Positions 36,359-51,600 of a stretch of 64,000 nucleotides of DNA are shown in pieces (position 1 is the first letter of the stretch; every line of letters starts with the position of its first letter). Origin of the DNA: Doryteuthis pealeii (lineage: Eukaryota > Mollusca > Cephalopoda > Myopsida > Loliginidae); NCBI GenBank assembly GCA_023376005.1, contig CM042163.1, positions 3,582,392 to 3,646,391 on the forward strand, given 5' to 3'. A program made the translations under genes and the position numbers. The notes under the pieces are model-generated. The model saw only the letters and a program-made list of their open reading frames with translations. It was not told where the DNA came from and ran no database searches.

Positions 36359-39300
36359 ATGTGAGTTTACCAAAATTGAGCATATGAGGCTACTGCCTGT
36401 AGGTTGCATTTCCAGAACTATGGGTAAATTACTACACACAATCCTGTCGGCACAACCAAGAATTTGACTTTGCCTTCATGTCTATCATTCGTCAGTGAAG
36501 TAAACCAACACATGTAAGCACAGTGTGTCAGTACCTCCATTAAAATCATCTTGTGTTCTCATTTTTATTAACACTATGAGTTGACTAAACCTCACCATTC
36601 TTACAGCTAGTGTCCTACTAATTCAATAGTGTAACCTTCTTTTATCAGAAAAGTACTTTCAATGTTGAAATATATATATATATATATTATATATATTCTC
36701 TTTTTCAAAAAGTATTAACTGAATTAAAATGTTTTTAAATAATGATTCACATTATATGAAAAAACAAATCCAATATCAATTTATTCATTTTGGTTCAGTT
36801 TACAAATATTCATATTTTTTTTTTTTTTTTTTAAATGAAATTTACTTAATTCATTTTTAATTAAAGTTTTTTTATTTTTTTTTGTAACTTTTTTTCATTG
36901 GAAATGATACTTTCAATGTTGAGATATTTTTTTTATAAATTTCTATAAAAAATTTTTAAAAAGCTGTTAACTGAATTAAAATATTTTTTAACTTTTAGTT
37001 TTAATTTACACTTTATCCTAATGGGAAATTGGATTAGAAAAATTTTGACAAATTCACTTTTGAAATTTCTTATATATATATATTATTATATATATATACC
37101 AACCCTCCACATGAGCAGGGTGCGAACACACGGTCAATTTCTTAAGTGAAGTTTAACAGGTTTACCCATAGCTGGAGGGAGAATATATGGAATTATACCT
37201 TTCCCAAGGGTATTAGTACTATGTGAAATGCAAACACAGCCATGTCCAGGATTTGAACTCGGGTTGTGAGTCCATTTCCTACAACTCTAACATTACGCAC
37301 TCATTAATTTCTTCAATAGAAACAATATAAAACAAGACATTTTCTTTCAAAAATTCTTCACACACGTGGAAACTTAGAACAGAAATAAGTTTTGAATGTA
37401 AAATACATCAATTTTTTTTTTTTTTTTTAACTCTCAAAAATTAACTAATTTTTGAATTCTAACAAAATTTTCTCTCTTTATTAAATAAAGAGTTTACATT
37501 TAAAAAAATTTTTTTAAAATAAATAAAATAAAGATGTTTCTATCTTAAATTTCAGAAAAAATATTTTTTAAATTGATTACAACACCCCCCACCTCCAATC
37601 AATTTAATGAATTATTTATAAAATTGTGTAGGATCATCGACTCAAACTTGTAGGTAGTTCACGATGAGGATGAAGTGAAGTGATTCCTCCCCCCCCAAAA
37701 AAGTTATTGAATATTTTCCTATCCAAAAAAAATCCCTTTTTAGCAGGAAATTTATAATTCATATAAATGATTAGACAAATGGTATTAGATCTCCAAGCAA
37801 AATTAGCTAGTTTATATACTCATGGCAATGCTTCCAAGCTGTGGTTGTATCAGTTCTACTGTATGGCTGTACCACTTGGACCCTAAACCCTATCTATTTA
37901 TTTTATTTTGTGTTTCTTTTATTCTTATTTCTATTTGGGTTGTCGGGATTAAAATAGAATAAAAATAAAATAAGATAAAGATGACAGTCTTCCATGAGGC
38001 ATTATGCAGGAAGAACTCTCTGGGCATGCGCAGAGAAAAGGCCACTTCCTGGCGCCAAAAAAAAAAAGCATTGGCCATTCCAAGCAGACCATTACTGGGA
38101 AAGAGATGCTACGAATGGCAAGAAGAAGTAATTTCCTCTCCAGAAATAGTGATGGGCCTAGAAATAAAGTCTGAACCTAAAAGTATCATTTATCTTTTTC
38201 TGTTCGTTTCCCTTCCTTAATTCCTTTCAATTCGATGATTAATAGAAAGAAGAACCATATACAATGGGGTTTAAGAAAATAACCAGCAATACCTACCAAA
38301 ACACAAAAGCCTTGTAATGGTTAAATAAATGGCGGTTGCCGATTGTTTAAATCCCTTTTTAGCAAGACTTGTCCATCATTTAAATTTCTTTGGTTAAGTT
38401 ATATTACAAATCCAATTTAATGAAATACACTTTCCCCCCATAAACATTGTAGGTCTTGAATCTTAAGAGATATAACATTTAAGAACTCGTTAAAACACAA
38501 TCTAACTGTAGGGTTGGTATATAAGCTCTGCTTCCCTTACCCATTTTCTTTAGTCTTAATTCAGCTGTGAATTAAGGGGCAGCAGCAACTGATAAAATGG
38601 GATTTATAAAAATCAACTAAATTATTCTAAGACTAGATATTTGGTGGTAGTTAAATTGGTAAACAAAAATCCAATTTAAAATCAAGTATACCAACAGGTC
38701 AATTAGGTGACCATTACACCGTCCTTCATAAACACATGCAGGTTTTGAATCTTAAAGAGATATAACATTTAAGAACGGCTTAAAACACAATACAAAATAA
38801 CAATATGATTTTCTTTTCAAAAAAGAGTCTCATTTATTTATTTGTTTTTAAAAATTTCTTTGCAGCTTGAATGTTGTGGAGTTGACAATGAAGGTTGGGA
38901 GATTTATCGAGATTCCTTGTGGTATTTAAATCAAAAGGTAAGAGAGAAAAAACTTTTATTAGAAAATGATTTGTTTGAATAAAGAAAAGTAAATCCCTTT
39001 GTCATTAGTATGAGAAAAGTGTTTTCTTAGGAAGTTTAATTTCTTTCTTACTCAAATAAATAGAATCTCTTGACTGCACCTCAAAAAAATGTAATTTACA
39101 TAATGAATGAGCAAGATAACCCACTACTGATTGGGTCAATATTTTTTATTTGTCTCTAATCATTTGTATGATATCAAGTATTCCTATCTAATACAAATAA
39201 TTTATTCCAATTATATGGTTAAATGATTCTCCTAGCACTTGAAAACCCATAAAGGAAAAAGGCCCAGCTTTCGTTTTCGCATGGGCTGGGTCTGTGTTTT

Positions 39301-40571
39301 CGTATGATAGCCTTTACGTTGATATCGCGCACGCGGGGCGCTCATAAAGGCGAAAGTGAGGCAGCCAAGAAGGTAAACAATGCAGTCGGCCCGACATGAG
39401 AACGCATAAAAGGGGAGTCCGAAACAAGTGAACGGAAATGAAGTGATAAGTGAAGGAGCGATAAAAGAGAAAACTGAAAGTGATAACGAAGAGAAGAAGG
39501 AGACAAACGAAGCGAGAGAAAGAACAAATACAGAAAGCGCGTAAAGAGGAAAGACAATGATAAAAGAGACAGACGCAGGTTGTAAACGAATTCTTTGTTT
39601 TACTGTATTTTAACTTGTCATTTGCGTTTTATTTTTGGCAAAATAAATCAGTGACTCTCAGAACTGTTAAGTTTTTTGTTCGGGTAACTTCAACGGCACA
39701 ATTAAATTAAAAATCAATTTATTTGCATACAGTTAATATGGTTTAAGTAACTAATGATAATGATTCCCTGTGGTGAAGCTGACTGTGCCAACCTGAGGGA
39801 GTAGACTCCCACACTCAAAAAAGGGGGTGTCCTGGGTATGACCTTCTGGAGATTCCAGTTCTGGATGAAATAATTTGCACTCAATTGTATGGTTTCAAGT
39901 ATTCTGGACAATATGATCTACCTTCAGCGCCACCCCTTTGCGCTCTCTGATTCCATAAGGACATGTTTTTTCATTTTAACACAGTCAAAATCTGATTGTT
40001 AAGACGATTTTAGAGTTTTTTTAAAACACTTATAAACTAACCCTAACCAATAACCGGATGTTGACAGTGAATAATGAAAAACATATCCTTGATCGGATCG
40101 CAAAAGGGTGCCTAAATACATAAGGCGCAGTATTTCTATCTAATTACCTATTGGTGGAGGCACTTCTTTTGTTTTCAATCTTGGAAGTAGACACAGCTAC
40201 CCCTTGGAATGTAATTGAAGGGCTTAGAAATAAATTTTAAATTGAAAAAAACAAAAGCAATTCTAATTCTAAGAAAGAGAAAGAAAATAATTTTTTTTTT
40301 AGGAGAACAGAAAGTTTTTTGAAAATTGACCGCCTGAGTGAGTNGACGTTTAGCGGCAAGCTAGCCGTTCCTCTACCTTATTGTAAATACACTTGTCTCA
40401 TTTTACCCTACCTCGACTTGACTTCCTTTTTACTGTTGAACTAACATCACAACAATAACCATCGATGTTGCATTTTGGGAAAAATGAATCTTCTAATTAC
40501 GATACAAAAAAAAAAGAAATTTCTAGACCAGGTGAAAAGTGTTGTAAGGTTAACCTGAGTAAAAATTTCTT

Positions 40572-40611
<40 letters not shown>

Positions 40612-41051
40612 TTGTAAGTATCATTGGGGAACGAGAAAAATTTTGGTAAATGGGCCAGGCGATATAAAGTCTAAAATTCAGCTTCCAGTTTCCCTGAAGA
40701 CCATCGACATTGGCTTTTATGAAACAAATTCCAAGAAAATTTGGACACCAGATTCCTGAAATGCAAGAGCCCCATCAGATGGGGGCTTTAGAATACACCA
40801 ACTGCACCTCTGCAAAGGGGTAAGACCCCCACCCACCCAATGGGGCAACCTGTTGGCTGTGGCTGATGCTTAAATATAGAATCCTGGTGGCTGAGCAATC
40901 CATGACATGGAACACTCCACTTTGGCCCTTACTTAGGCTAGACGGCTGGTCAGAGAGGCCTACTCCGATCAATCAGCTGGTCAAATTAAGCCCTAGCACC
41001 TATATAATTGTCCCAACCCTATTGCCCTCATGGCTACCCCCAACTTTTTTT

Positions 41052-41095
<44 letters not shown>

Positions 41096-41242
41096 AACTC
41101 CTCCGCACGAGCTGGATATGACACAAGGTCAATTTCTTAAGCGGAGTTCAACAGGGTTTGAATTCAGAGTTTTCCTTCTCCTACAAATTCAGATTATACA
41201 ACAAAAAAAAAATGTCAATATTAATTTATTAATTTTGACTTC

Positions 41243-41286
<44 letters not shown>

Positions 41287-42143
41287 AATGGACTCTCTCG
41301 TCGATTTTTGACACATGAGTGTTCATTCTGTGAACAACCAACACAGTGATTTGTTTATAGTGGCGAAGGCTTGTGTTGGACCATTCTGCACTTTTTGGCA
41401 CAGTCGATAGGAAAGAATTGGTGCACAGGGAATGCCACAAACCCAATCAACGACTGACTTCAGGGATTTTGAATTCAGAGTTATCCCTCTCCTAGACTGG
41501 TTACCTACCCAAGGTTAAAGAGCCAGGTCTGCCCTACTATTTTACCTATAGCTGAAGGCATGTGACATAATGATTAGAGTCATGGGAAATGGACTTGTCG
41601 ACCTGAGCACAAATCCTAGACAAGCCTGTTTGCATTTCACATAGCGCTAATACCCTTGGGAAAAGTATGAAAATATATATATATATAAGATATATTGAAG
41701 AAATAGATACTAGAATCATCAGGGTTAAATCCACTGAATTAATCGAGTTACCAATTAATTGCAGCTGATCGCACGTATGTTCATTGAATAAGATTTATCG
41801 TTACGATATTTTTTTTTTTTTTTTTTTTATGATATTGAGTTTTACCAAATTTGAGCATATGAGGCTACTGCCTGTAGGTTGCATTTCCAGAACTATGTGG
41901 TAAATTACTACACAATCCCTGTCGGCACAACCAAGAATTTGACTTTGTTCCTTGTATCATTCTGTTCAGTGAAGTAAACCAACATGTAAGCACATGTGTC
42001 TAGTACCTCCATTAAAATACATCTTGTGTTCTCATTTTTATTAACACTATGAGTTGACTAAACCTCACCATTTCTACAGGCTATGTGCCTACTAATTCAA
42101 TAGTGTAACCTTCTTTTTATCAGAAAGATACTTTCAATGTTGA

Positions 42144-42198
<55 letters not shown>

Positions 42199-45100
42199 CT
42201 TTTTCAAAAAGGTATTAACTGAATTAAAATGTTTTTTAAATAATGATTCACATTATATGAAAAAACAAAATCCAATATCAATTTATTCATTTTGGGTTCA
42301 GTTTACAATATTCATTTTTTTTTTTTTTTTTTTTTTAAATGAAATTTTACTTAATTCATTTTTAATTAAAGTTTTTTTAATTTTTTTTTATGTAACTTTT
42401 TTTTCATTGGAAATGATACTTTCAATGTTGAGATATTTTTTTTATAAATTTCTATAAAAAATTTTTAAAAAGCTGTTAACTGAATTAAAATATTTTTTAA
42501 CTTTTAGTTTTAATTTACACTTTTATCCTAATGGGAAATTGGATTAGAAAAATTTTTTTTTGACAAATTCAGCTTTTTGAAATTTCTTATATATATATAT
42601 ATTTACCAACCCCTCCACATGAGCAGGGTGCGACACACGGTCAATTTCTTAAGTGAAGTTTAACAGGTTTACCCATAGCTGGAGGGAGAATATATGGAAT
42701 TATACCTTTCCCAAGGGTATTAGTACTATGTGAAATGCAAACAGCCATGTCCAGGATTTGAACTCGGGTTGGTGAGTCCATTTCCTACAACTCTAACCAT
42801 TACCCCACGCACATCCATTAAATTTCTTCAATATAGAAACAATATAGAATCCAAGACATTTTCTTTCAAAAATTCTTCACACAGTGGAAACTTAGAACAG
42901 AAAATAAGTTTTGAATGTAAAATACATCAATTTTTTTTTTTTTTTTTTTTGAACTCTCAAAAATTAACTAATTTTTGAATTCTAACAAAATTTTCTCTCT
43001 TTATTAAATAAAGAGTTTACATTTAAAAAAAATTTTTTTTAAAAATAAATAAAATAAAGATGTTTCTATCTTAAATTTCAGAAAAATATTTTTTAAATTG
43101 ATTACAACACCCCACCCCCACCTCCAATCAATTTAATGAATTTATTTATGAAATTGTGTAGGATCATCGACTCAAACTTGTAGGTAGTTCACGATGAGGA
43201 TGAAGTGAAGTGATCTCCCCCCTCCCCCCAAAAAGTTATTGAATATTTTCCCTATCCAAAAAAAATCCCTTTTTAGCAGGAAATTTATAATTCATATAAA
43301 ATGATTAGACAAATGGTATTTAGATTCTCAAGCAAAATTAGCTAGGTTTATATACTCATGGCAATGCTTCCAAGCTGTGGTTGTATCAGTTCTACTGTAT
43401 GGCTGTACCACTTGGACCCTAAACCCTATCTATTTATTTTATTTTGTGTTTCTTTTATTCTTATTTCTATTTGGGTTGTCGGGATTAAAATAAGGATAAA
43501 AATAAAATAAGATAAAGAATGACAGTCTTCCATGAGGCATTATGCAGGAAGAACTCTCTGGGCATGCGCAGAGAAAAGGCCACTTCCTGGCGCCAAAAGA
43601 AAAAAAGCATTGGCCATTCCAATGCAGACCATTACTGGGAAGAGATGCTACGAATGGCAGAAGAAGTAATTTCCTCTCCACGAAATAGTGATGGGCCTAG
43701 AAATAAAGTCTGAAACCTAAAAGTATCATTTATCTTTTTCTGTTCGTTTCCCTTCCTTAATTCCTTTCAATTCGATGATTAATAGAAAGAAGAACCATAT
43801 ACAATGGGGTTTAAGAAAATAAACCAGCAATACCTACCAAATAACCAAAAGCCTTGTAATGGTTAATAAAATGGCGGTTGCCGATTGTTTAAATCCCTTT
43901 TTAGCAAAGACTTGTCCATCATTTAAATTTCTTTGGTTAAGTTATATTACAAATCCAATTTAATGAAATACACTTTCCCCCCATAAACATATGTAGGTCT
44001 TGAATCTTAAAGAGATATAACATTTAAGAACTGCTTAAAACACAATCTAACTGTAGGGTTGGTATATAAGCTCTGCTTCCCTTACCCATTTTCATTTAGT
44101 CTTAATTCAGCTGTGAATTAAGGGGTCAGCAGCAACTGATAAAATGGGATTTATAAAAATCAACTAAATTATTCTAAGACTAGATATTCTGGTGGTAGTT
44201 AAATTGGTAAACAAAAAATCCCTATTTAAAAAATCAAGTATATCCAACAGGTCAATTAGGTGACCATTACACCGTCCTTCAATAAACACATGCAGGTTTT
44301 GAATCTTAAAGAGATATAACATTTAAGAACGGCTTAAAACACAATACAAAATAACAATATGAATTTTCTTTTCAAAAAAGAGTCTCATTTATTTATTTGT
44401 TTTTAAAAATTTCTTTGCAGCTTGAATGTTGTGGAGTTGACAATGAAGGTTGGGAGATTTATCGAGATTCCTTGTGGTATTTAAATCAAAAAGGTAAGAG
44501 AGAAAAAACTTTTATTAGAAAATGATTGTTTGAATAAAGAAAAAGTAAATCCCTTTGTCACTTAGTATGAAAAAGTGTTTCTTAGGAAGTTTAATTCTTT
44601 CTTACTACAAATAAATAGAAATCTTGACTGCACCTCAAAAAAATGTAATTTACATAATAGAATGAGCAAGATAACCCACTACTGATTGGGTCAATATTTT
44701 TTATTTGTCTCTAATCATTTGTATGATATCAAGTATTCCTATCTAATACCAATAATTTATTCCCAATTATATGGTTAAAGCAATTATTTCTATTTAATAA
44801 AAATCATTTATTTGCATACAGTTATATGGTTTTAAGTAACTAATGATAATGATTCCCTGCTGGTGAGGCTGACTGTGTCACCTACAGGGGAGTAAGACCC
44901 ACCCAAAAAGGGGGTGTCCTGGGTATGATACTTCTGGAGAATTCCAGTTCTGGAGAAATAATTTGCACTCAATTGTATGGTTTCAAGTATTCTGGATCAT
45001 ATGATCTACCTTCAGGCACCAGATGACAACAAAAGAAGTGCCTCCACAATAGGTATTAGATAGGAATACTGGACAATATGATCTTTAGGCACCCCTTTTG

Positions 45101-45620
45101 CGATCTCGATTCATAAGGACATGTTTTTCATTTACACAGTCAAAATCTGATTGTTTGTTAAGACGATTTTTAGTTGTTTTTTTATTATTATAAAACTAAC
45201 CCCTAACCAACAACCGGATGTTGACAGTGTAAATGAAAAACATGTCCTTATGAATCGAGATCACAAAAGGGGTGCCTAAATATCATAAAGGTCTAGTATT
45301 CCTATCTAATACCTATTGTGGAGGCTCTTCTTTTGTTGTCATCTTGGAAGTAGACACAGCTATCCATTGGAATGTAATTGAAGGGCTTAGAATAAATTTT
45401 AATTGAAAAAAAAAAAGCAATTTAATTTCTAAGGAAAGAGAAAGAAACGAATTTTTTTTTTAATTTTTTTTTTTTTTAGGAGACATAAAGTCTTTTGAAA
45501 ATTGACCCCTGAGTGAGTCGGGTCAGAGCACTTTAGGTCAGCTTGTCACGGGTGAATGACTACTATTAATTAAGTCAAAATAAATAGATAAAAGCCAGAA
45601 GCTTAGAATTTTCTGTATCC

Positions 45621-45684
<64 letters not shown>

Positions 45685-48600
45685 AAGGCGAAATAATGCA
45701 AATTTATGTTTAAAAACATATTTATTTAATTTAAAAAAATTTTTTTTTTTGTTTCCCTTAATATTTTCAGGCTATGCCCATCTTCAGAGAGTTGAAAAAT
45801 TTTTTTTTTAAATTTCATCTGTATTTGTTAAACTCAACTGTGATGTTAATCCATTGAATGTTTTAATGTAAATACAAACGTTCGGCAAAGATTGTAAAGT
45901 TCTGCTCGGCAAAGTTAGTGAAACTCCGTTAGATCCCGTGCGGCATCTTGTTTCGCAGGATGTTTTGAAAATCATTTCAGATAGAAATATATATATATTT
46001 TTTTTTTTTAATACTATAAAAATAATGAGGCCCTGCTCGGAGATATTGAAATAAAGATTTTTAAAAAATTATTTTTATAGTGAGTTAGAAGCATTAATTA
46101 AAATGTAATAATATATTTTTGAAGGCGAAATAATGCAAATTTATATTTAAAAACATATTTAATTTTTTTTTTTTCTTTTTTGTTTCCTTTAATATTTTCA
46201 ACTCTCTGAAGATGGGCATAGCCTGAAAATATTAAGGGAAACAAAAAAGATTTTTTTAAAAAATTAAATAAATGTTTTTAAACATAAATTTGCATTATTT
46301 CGCCTTCAAAAATATATTATTACATTTTAATTAATGCTCCTAACTCGCTATAAAAATAATTTTTAAAAAAATCTTCATATATATATGAAAGTTAAATGCA
46401 ATTTTCAAACCAAGTCTTAGTTTGAAAACCATATAGGCGAGAAACTGTCAGTAACCAAACACTATTGAATCCATGTCCACACTACCCTAACTTAGATATA
46501 AATGTTCTATCAACGATATTGAGCACTATTTACTTATGAATATATCACTGTATATTATCAATATTAATATTATCTATTTTTATTTAATTTCTAAATGTCA
46601 TTTTCTGTTTGCAGGAGATGATAAAGAGTTTGTTCCACCATCATGTTGTAAAAACGTCCATGTAAATAAACTGAACCGGCTGAAAATTTGCCAAAAGGCC
46701 CGAATGGGACCCCCTGGAAGTCCTTCAGGGGCCAAAAATGACTATCTCTTTTACCAAGTAAGTTGGACTAAACAATTTTCATTACAGATTCAACTGATTG
46801 ACCCATCTATGGGTTAAATAAAAAAATGTATTTATAAAAACATTGTATTATCCATTAATTGATTGATTTCAAAACTTTATCGGCATTAAATGACCCACTG
46901 AGGTTGATATGCCATAAAACAAACCAAACCAAATCAACTGATTGGACCATATGACCTTTAGGCACCCCTTTTGCGATCTCGAATTGTAGGGTCATTTTTT
47001 CCATTTTCACCGTCAAAATCCGGTTAATTGTTAACAAATGATATTTAGAGTTTTTTTGTTTTTTTTAAATTATAAAACTAACCCCTAACACCTAACCAAC
47101 AACTGGATTTTTACTGTGTAAATGAGAAAAGTGTCCTTGTAAGTCAAGATCGCGGAAGGGGTGCCTAAAGGTCATATTGTCTAACTGATTTTTAGTTTTC
47201 AGCAATTAAAAACCATTGCCTATCTATTAAGCTTAGTTTCATTTTTGCACAAGACCAGAAGTATGGGACACCCAGTTAGAATCAAACTCACTTGTAATAG
47301 TTTGCTTGTTAGTCTAGTTTACGAACCATTCTAGAATTTAAGGTGCCTCCTTTAGCATCTGAAAAAAATTAATTCTATTTTTTTTCTCTCCTGTTCCACT
47401 GGACATAAAGTGAGATTTTTGTGGCCCAGTTGATAATATCGAGTTCACTAAAAGAAAGCAAAAGAAAGGGAGATAACTCTCTTTTCTGGATGGATTAGCT
47501 GATTTTTGAATAAATAAAATTTAATTTGAAAGTTTCTGATTAGTATAATTTGCAAGACATAGTGTGCACTCTGAGAAGGTTATGATAAAAAAAAAAATTT
47601 AATTAAAATCAGGACGTTAGTTTAAATAATGGAATTGTTTTTATAAAGATAATGGTTATTTCCTAGTTGAGTAACATGATATTACAGAGTGACCCAGAAA
47701 AAACAGAACCCAAATTATTTATTTTCCCATTAAACTAACCCTAAACCCAAACCCTAACCCCACCCTAGTTGAATAACATATTACAGAGTGACCCAGAAAA
47801 AACAGAACCCAAATTATTTATTTTCCCATTAAACTAACCCTAAACCCTAACCCCACCCCTAGTTGAATAACATATTACAGGGTGACCCAGAAAAAACAGA
47901 ACCCAAATTATTTATTTTCCCATTAAACTAACCCTAAACCCCAACCCTAACCCCTGTTGGACTCAAACTTAAAAAAAAAAATTAAAATTAACAGTTTTAT
48001 TACAAAATGTGTGGGTTCTGTTTTTTCTGGGTAATCCTGTAATATTATGTTACTCAACTGGGGTTAGGGTTGGGGTAATGGGAAAATAAATAATTTGGGT
48101 TCTGTTTTTTTTTCTGGGTCACCCTGTAATATCATGTTACTCAACTAGGAAATAACCAAAATAATTTTCAAACCCTCTTTGTTCAAATTCAAGAAATTGC
48201 TTTGGTGAAAAGGATTTCAAAATGATTTTATTTCAAAGAGTTAATTGGACCATATGACCTTTAGGCACCCCTTTTGTGATCTCGTTTCATAAGGACATTT
48301 TTTTCATTTACACCATCAAAATCCAGTTGTTGTTAATGGTTAGGGTTAGGGGTTAGTTTTATAATTTTTTAAAATAAATTCTAAAAAATCATTTGTTAAC
48401 AAACAACCGAATTTTGACGGTGTAAATGAAAAAAATGTCCTTATGGAAACGAGATCGCAAAAGGGGTGCCTAAAGTCATATAGTCCAGTTAATTTGATCC
48501 CTCTGAGCTGGTAAAACATCTCCAGTTATCGACTTGATCAGTCTTAGCAAATCGTTCATCTCACATCAGAGACAAAATTTTAATCTGAAATATTTTGGAC

Positions 48601-51600
48601 ACTTGGCTCAATGAATATAAGGGTTGAGTTAATACAGTTCTAAGTGACAATCATCTGTAGGTTGCAGGTTCAATCCTGGCCAAGGGCAATAATAACGTAG
48701 AATACTTTAACATAGCTTAACACTTGTACCCAGTCATGTTTAACGGAATGAGCACAGTCTACTCCGGCGGATTGAATTCGGTTTGAAGTTCCATGAAGGC
48801 TACCGAGTTTAACAAGAAACACCTGAAGAAGGCCGGAGAGCACATCAGCCGAAACTTTGTGTATATAACAATTGTTGTATACTCTCTTTACTTCTATTAT
48901 TCTTCTGCTCATCTTTGGTATCTTACGTTCTTCTTCTAGCATCTGGACTTCGTCTTGGGGACTTTGCTTCTGGTCTACCATTGGGGATTTCTCAACTATC
49001 ATAAGCCCGGGGTCATTGGTAGTTTTTAGATAATAACCGAAGACTTTGATTTGCTTTAGATCATATTTTATTCCGAAATCTCCACCAGACAACTGCGCAG
49101 ATTGTGAGTATGGCAAGGCGCTTAAGCGTGACTTGTTCTCTCTGAGGTTCGGCTGATACTGAACTAAACTCTCTTTCTAATCTAAACCGGAAGAGGGTCT
49201 TCTCCACCGATTCTCATGGTATCCACTGGAAGGATCAAGATGAGATCAAGCCATGTCACTCAATCCTTCAAGGCCGCCGGCTGCAACTTATAACAGCCAT
49301 TTTGGTTTCTACACTACTGTAAATAAGTGTTAGGGTACTAACAATTATGTAACACAATAAAGATGAGGACAACAGTCCGAGAAATTCAAATGTTACAAAT
49401 GGAATATTTTGATTTTATTACAATTTGTGCTTTTCAATATTTATGCAAATTTACAAATAAAAACTCCTTTTTTCCTTTTGTTCTCCCTTGACCCTAATAT
49501 TAACCCTCCCCCTCTTCTTCTACTTGAAGGGCTGTTATGACGCTGGTTATGAATTTGTGATGAATCAAGCAGGTCTCATTTTGGCAATTGGTTTCTCTTT
49601 CTCAATTATTTTGGTAAGTTTCAATTTTTTTTTTTTTCTGTCCTTTAACAAGAAAAGAATTATAAAGACAATTCGTGAATAGGGAACAAAAAAAGAAATA
49701 ATGATATTACACAGTTACGGACCCTTAACCATCACCTGATAAGAGATCTTGTGTAATTGGTTAAAGGCCCTTGTCGGCGACCAATCAAAAGACATATTAC
49801 TAGGCTTAGTGTGGCTGCCAAATACCATCAATCTCTCTCTTTCGCTGCGATCAGCTGTCGTTAAAGGACATGCTTAATAAAGCCAGCTTACCCAAGAGCC
49901 GATGATGTTGTAAAGTCGAACTTAACTCAAGCTAGCAAGAGACACTTACCTCTTAATACCAGAGACAGATAAGTTTTGCAAATGCATTATTTTGCAACCC
50001 TTCCACCTACACTCTACAATTCAAGAAGCAAACATGCCTGAATGGATAACAAAAAGGAAAAACTACACTGAATAATTAACAGAAAGGAAAAAACTACACT
50101 GAATGTCTGAAAATGTACAAAATATTCAATAAAACCATAAATTTCATAACGATGGCAAATTAAAAACTGAAAAGTAGAATTAGCAGCAGGATGACAACTC
50201 CTAGCAGAGGTGCAATTTTAATTTTAATTAATTATTATTAATAATAAGAGGTGAAAATCTAAAGACGAATCTTTAACGACCCCGAGGGGTTAGAAAAATA
50301 CTGGTGGAATTCGAGGATATATTGTGAGGATACCCAGTGTGCACTGCTGCACCTTCATTGCACAATGTCTAGACCCCAACATTGTGATATGGCTGAGACT
50401 ATCTGTTGTGGAATCCATATACATAATCATGGACTGTTGTTTCCAATTTGGTATTTTTTGAGCGTTACCCCTTGCGGGTCCAGGTGTATGTCAGGCTAGG
50501 AGCCGATGACGTCGTAAAGTCGAACTTAACTCAAGCTAGCAAGAGACACTTACCTCTTAATACCAGAGACAGATAAGTTTTGCAAACGCATTATTTTGCA
50601 ACCCTTCCACCTACACTCCAGAATTGTACAATTTATAACAGATTTGTAAACCTCACACACATTTTGTATATCACACGTTACATATTATATATTGCACGTT
50701 CATTAAATGAATACACCATTTGTCTAAAAGCCTTGAGTCGTGTTTCATTACCTGTAACCTTTATCATTATCTTGTCTATGTATTTATCATAAAACAAAAA
50801 ATAAAGTTTTATAAAGTTTACATAAACTCAAAGCTATCTGTATATTTCCCCAACATATATATCATCATCATCATGTCACACAATTAGCATGGATATACAT
50901 GACAATCTCTCGCCAACCCTCCCTATCATTTATTGCCCCAGGAAGGTCTTCTGTGCAGCATCCAGCACATTGGTCAATGCAGGTCCTAGGTGGGTGGTCC
51001 ACACCTGCATTTCCATGTGTTGGCTTCCACAGGAGAACGTCGTTTAGGAGCTCGTCCTTGCTTTTCCAGCAGTGTCCAGCATGCCTTGTTCATCTCACTC
51101 GGATGGTTTGTGAGATGGGGGGCAGATGGCCATACAGCTGCTTCCTTGTGGGGTGCTGTTTCCATGACTTGTTCAAGACTGCACGCAGCATTCTTGTGCA
51201 GCTCCCATCTAGCTTATTCTCAAGGCGCCTCGTTAGGGTCCAAATGGTGCAGCCATACAGCAGTACTGATATAACCACAACTTGGAAGAATTGTCGCTTT
51301 AACTTGTCAGTGAGATTGGATTTCCATATAACTGATAATCTGTTTGTGGCCAACCATGCCTTTCTATTTGTGTATTTACATCACTTTCTGTGGATGAGAT
51401 ATATAAACACACACCAATCCCTCTGCCCAAGTAGGATGTGACATATAGTCATTTACTTAAGTGGACTTTACCAGGTTTGAATTCAGTTTTCCTTCTCCTA
51501 AATTGGTTACCTAACCAAGGTTAAAGAGCAGTAAATGCATTGACCACACATGTGAGATCGACTGCTATTAATCGGTGTCTCGATTAATTCAGTGGGTTTA

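Larger units (their letters stand above)
34045..40343. repeat. Tandem duplication, first copy (probable assembly artefact)
   Basis: This segment matches 40345-45518 nearly base for base in the same order. It includes intron sequence, a SINE, exon 5 and MITE remnants. Differences are mostly single-base homopolymer indels, plus three larger insertions in this copy: a ribozyme fragment at 35300-35420, a palindrome at 35938-36207 and a 477-bp LTR-like element at 39224-39700. The copy ends exactly at the N. Confidence 0.88.
40345..45518. repeat. Tandem duplication, second copy (probable assembly artefact)
   Basis: It starts directly after the N with sequence equivalent to position 34045 and ends where the first copy ends (40343 corresponds to 45518). 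It retains the in-frame exon 5. It lacks the LTR-like insert and the palindrome of the first copy but has its own repeat fragment at about 41700-41790. Confidence 0.88.

Noticed and set aside
38866..44493. Two copies of exon 5 as mutually exclusive alternative exons
   Set aside because: The copies are near-identical together with over 4 kb of intron on both sides, and an N separates them; alternative exons would differ while introns diverge.
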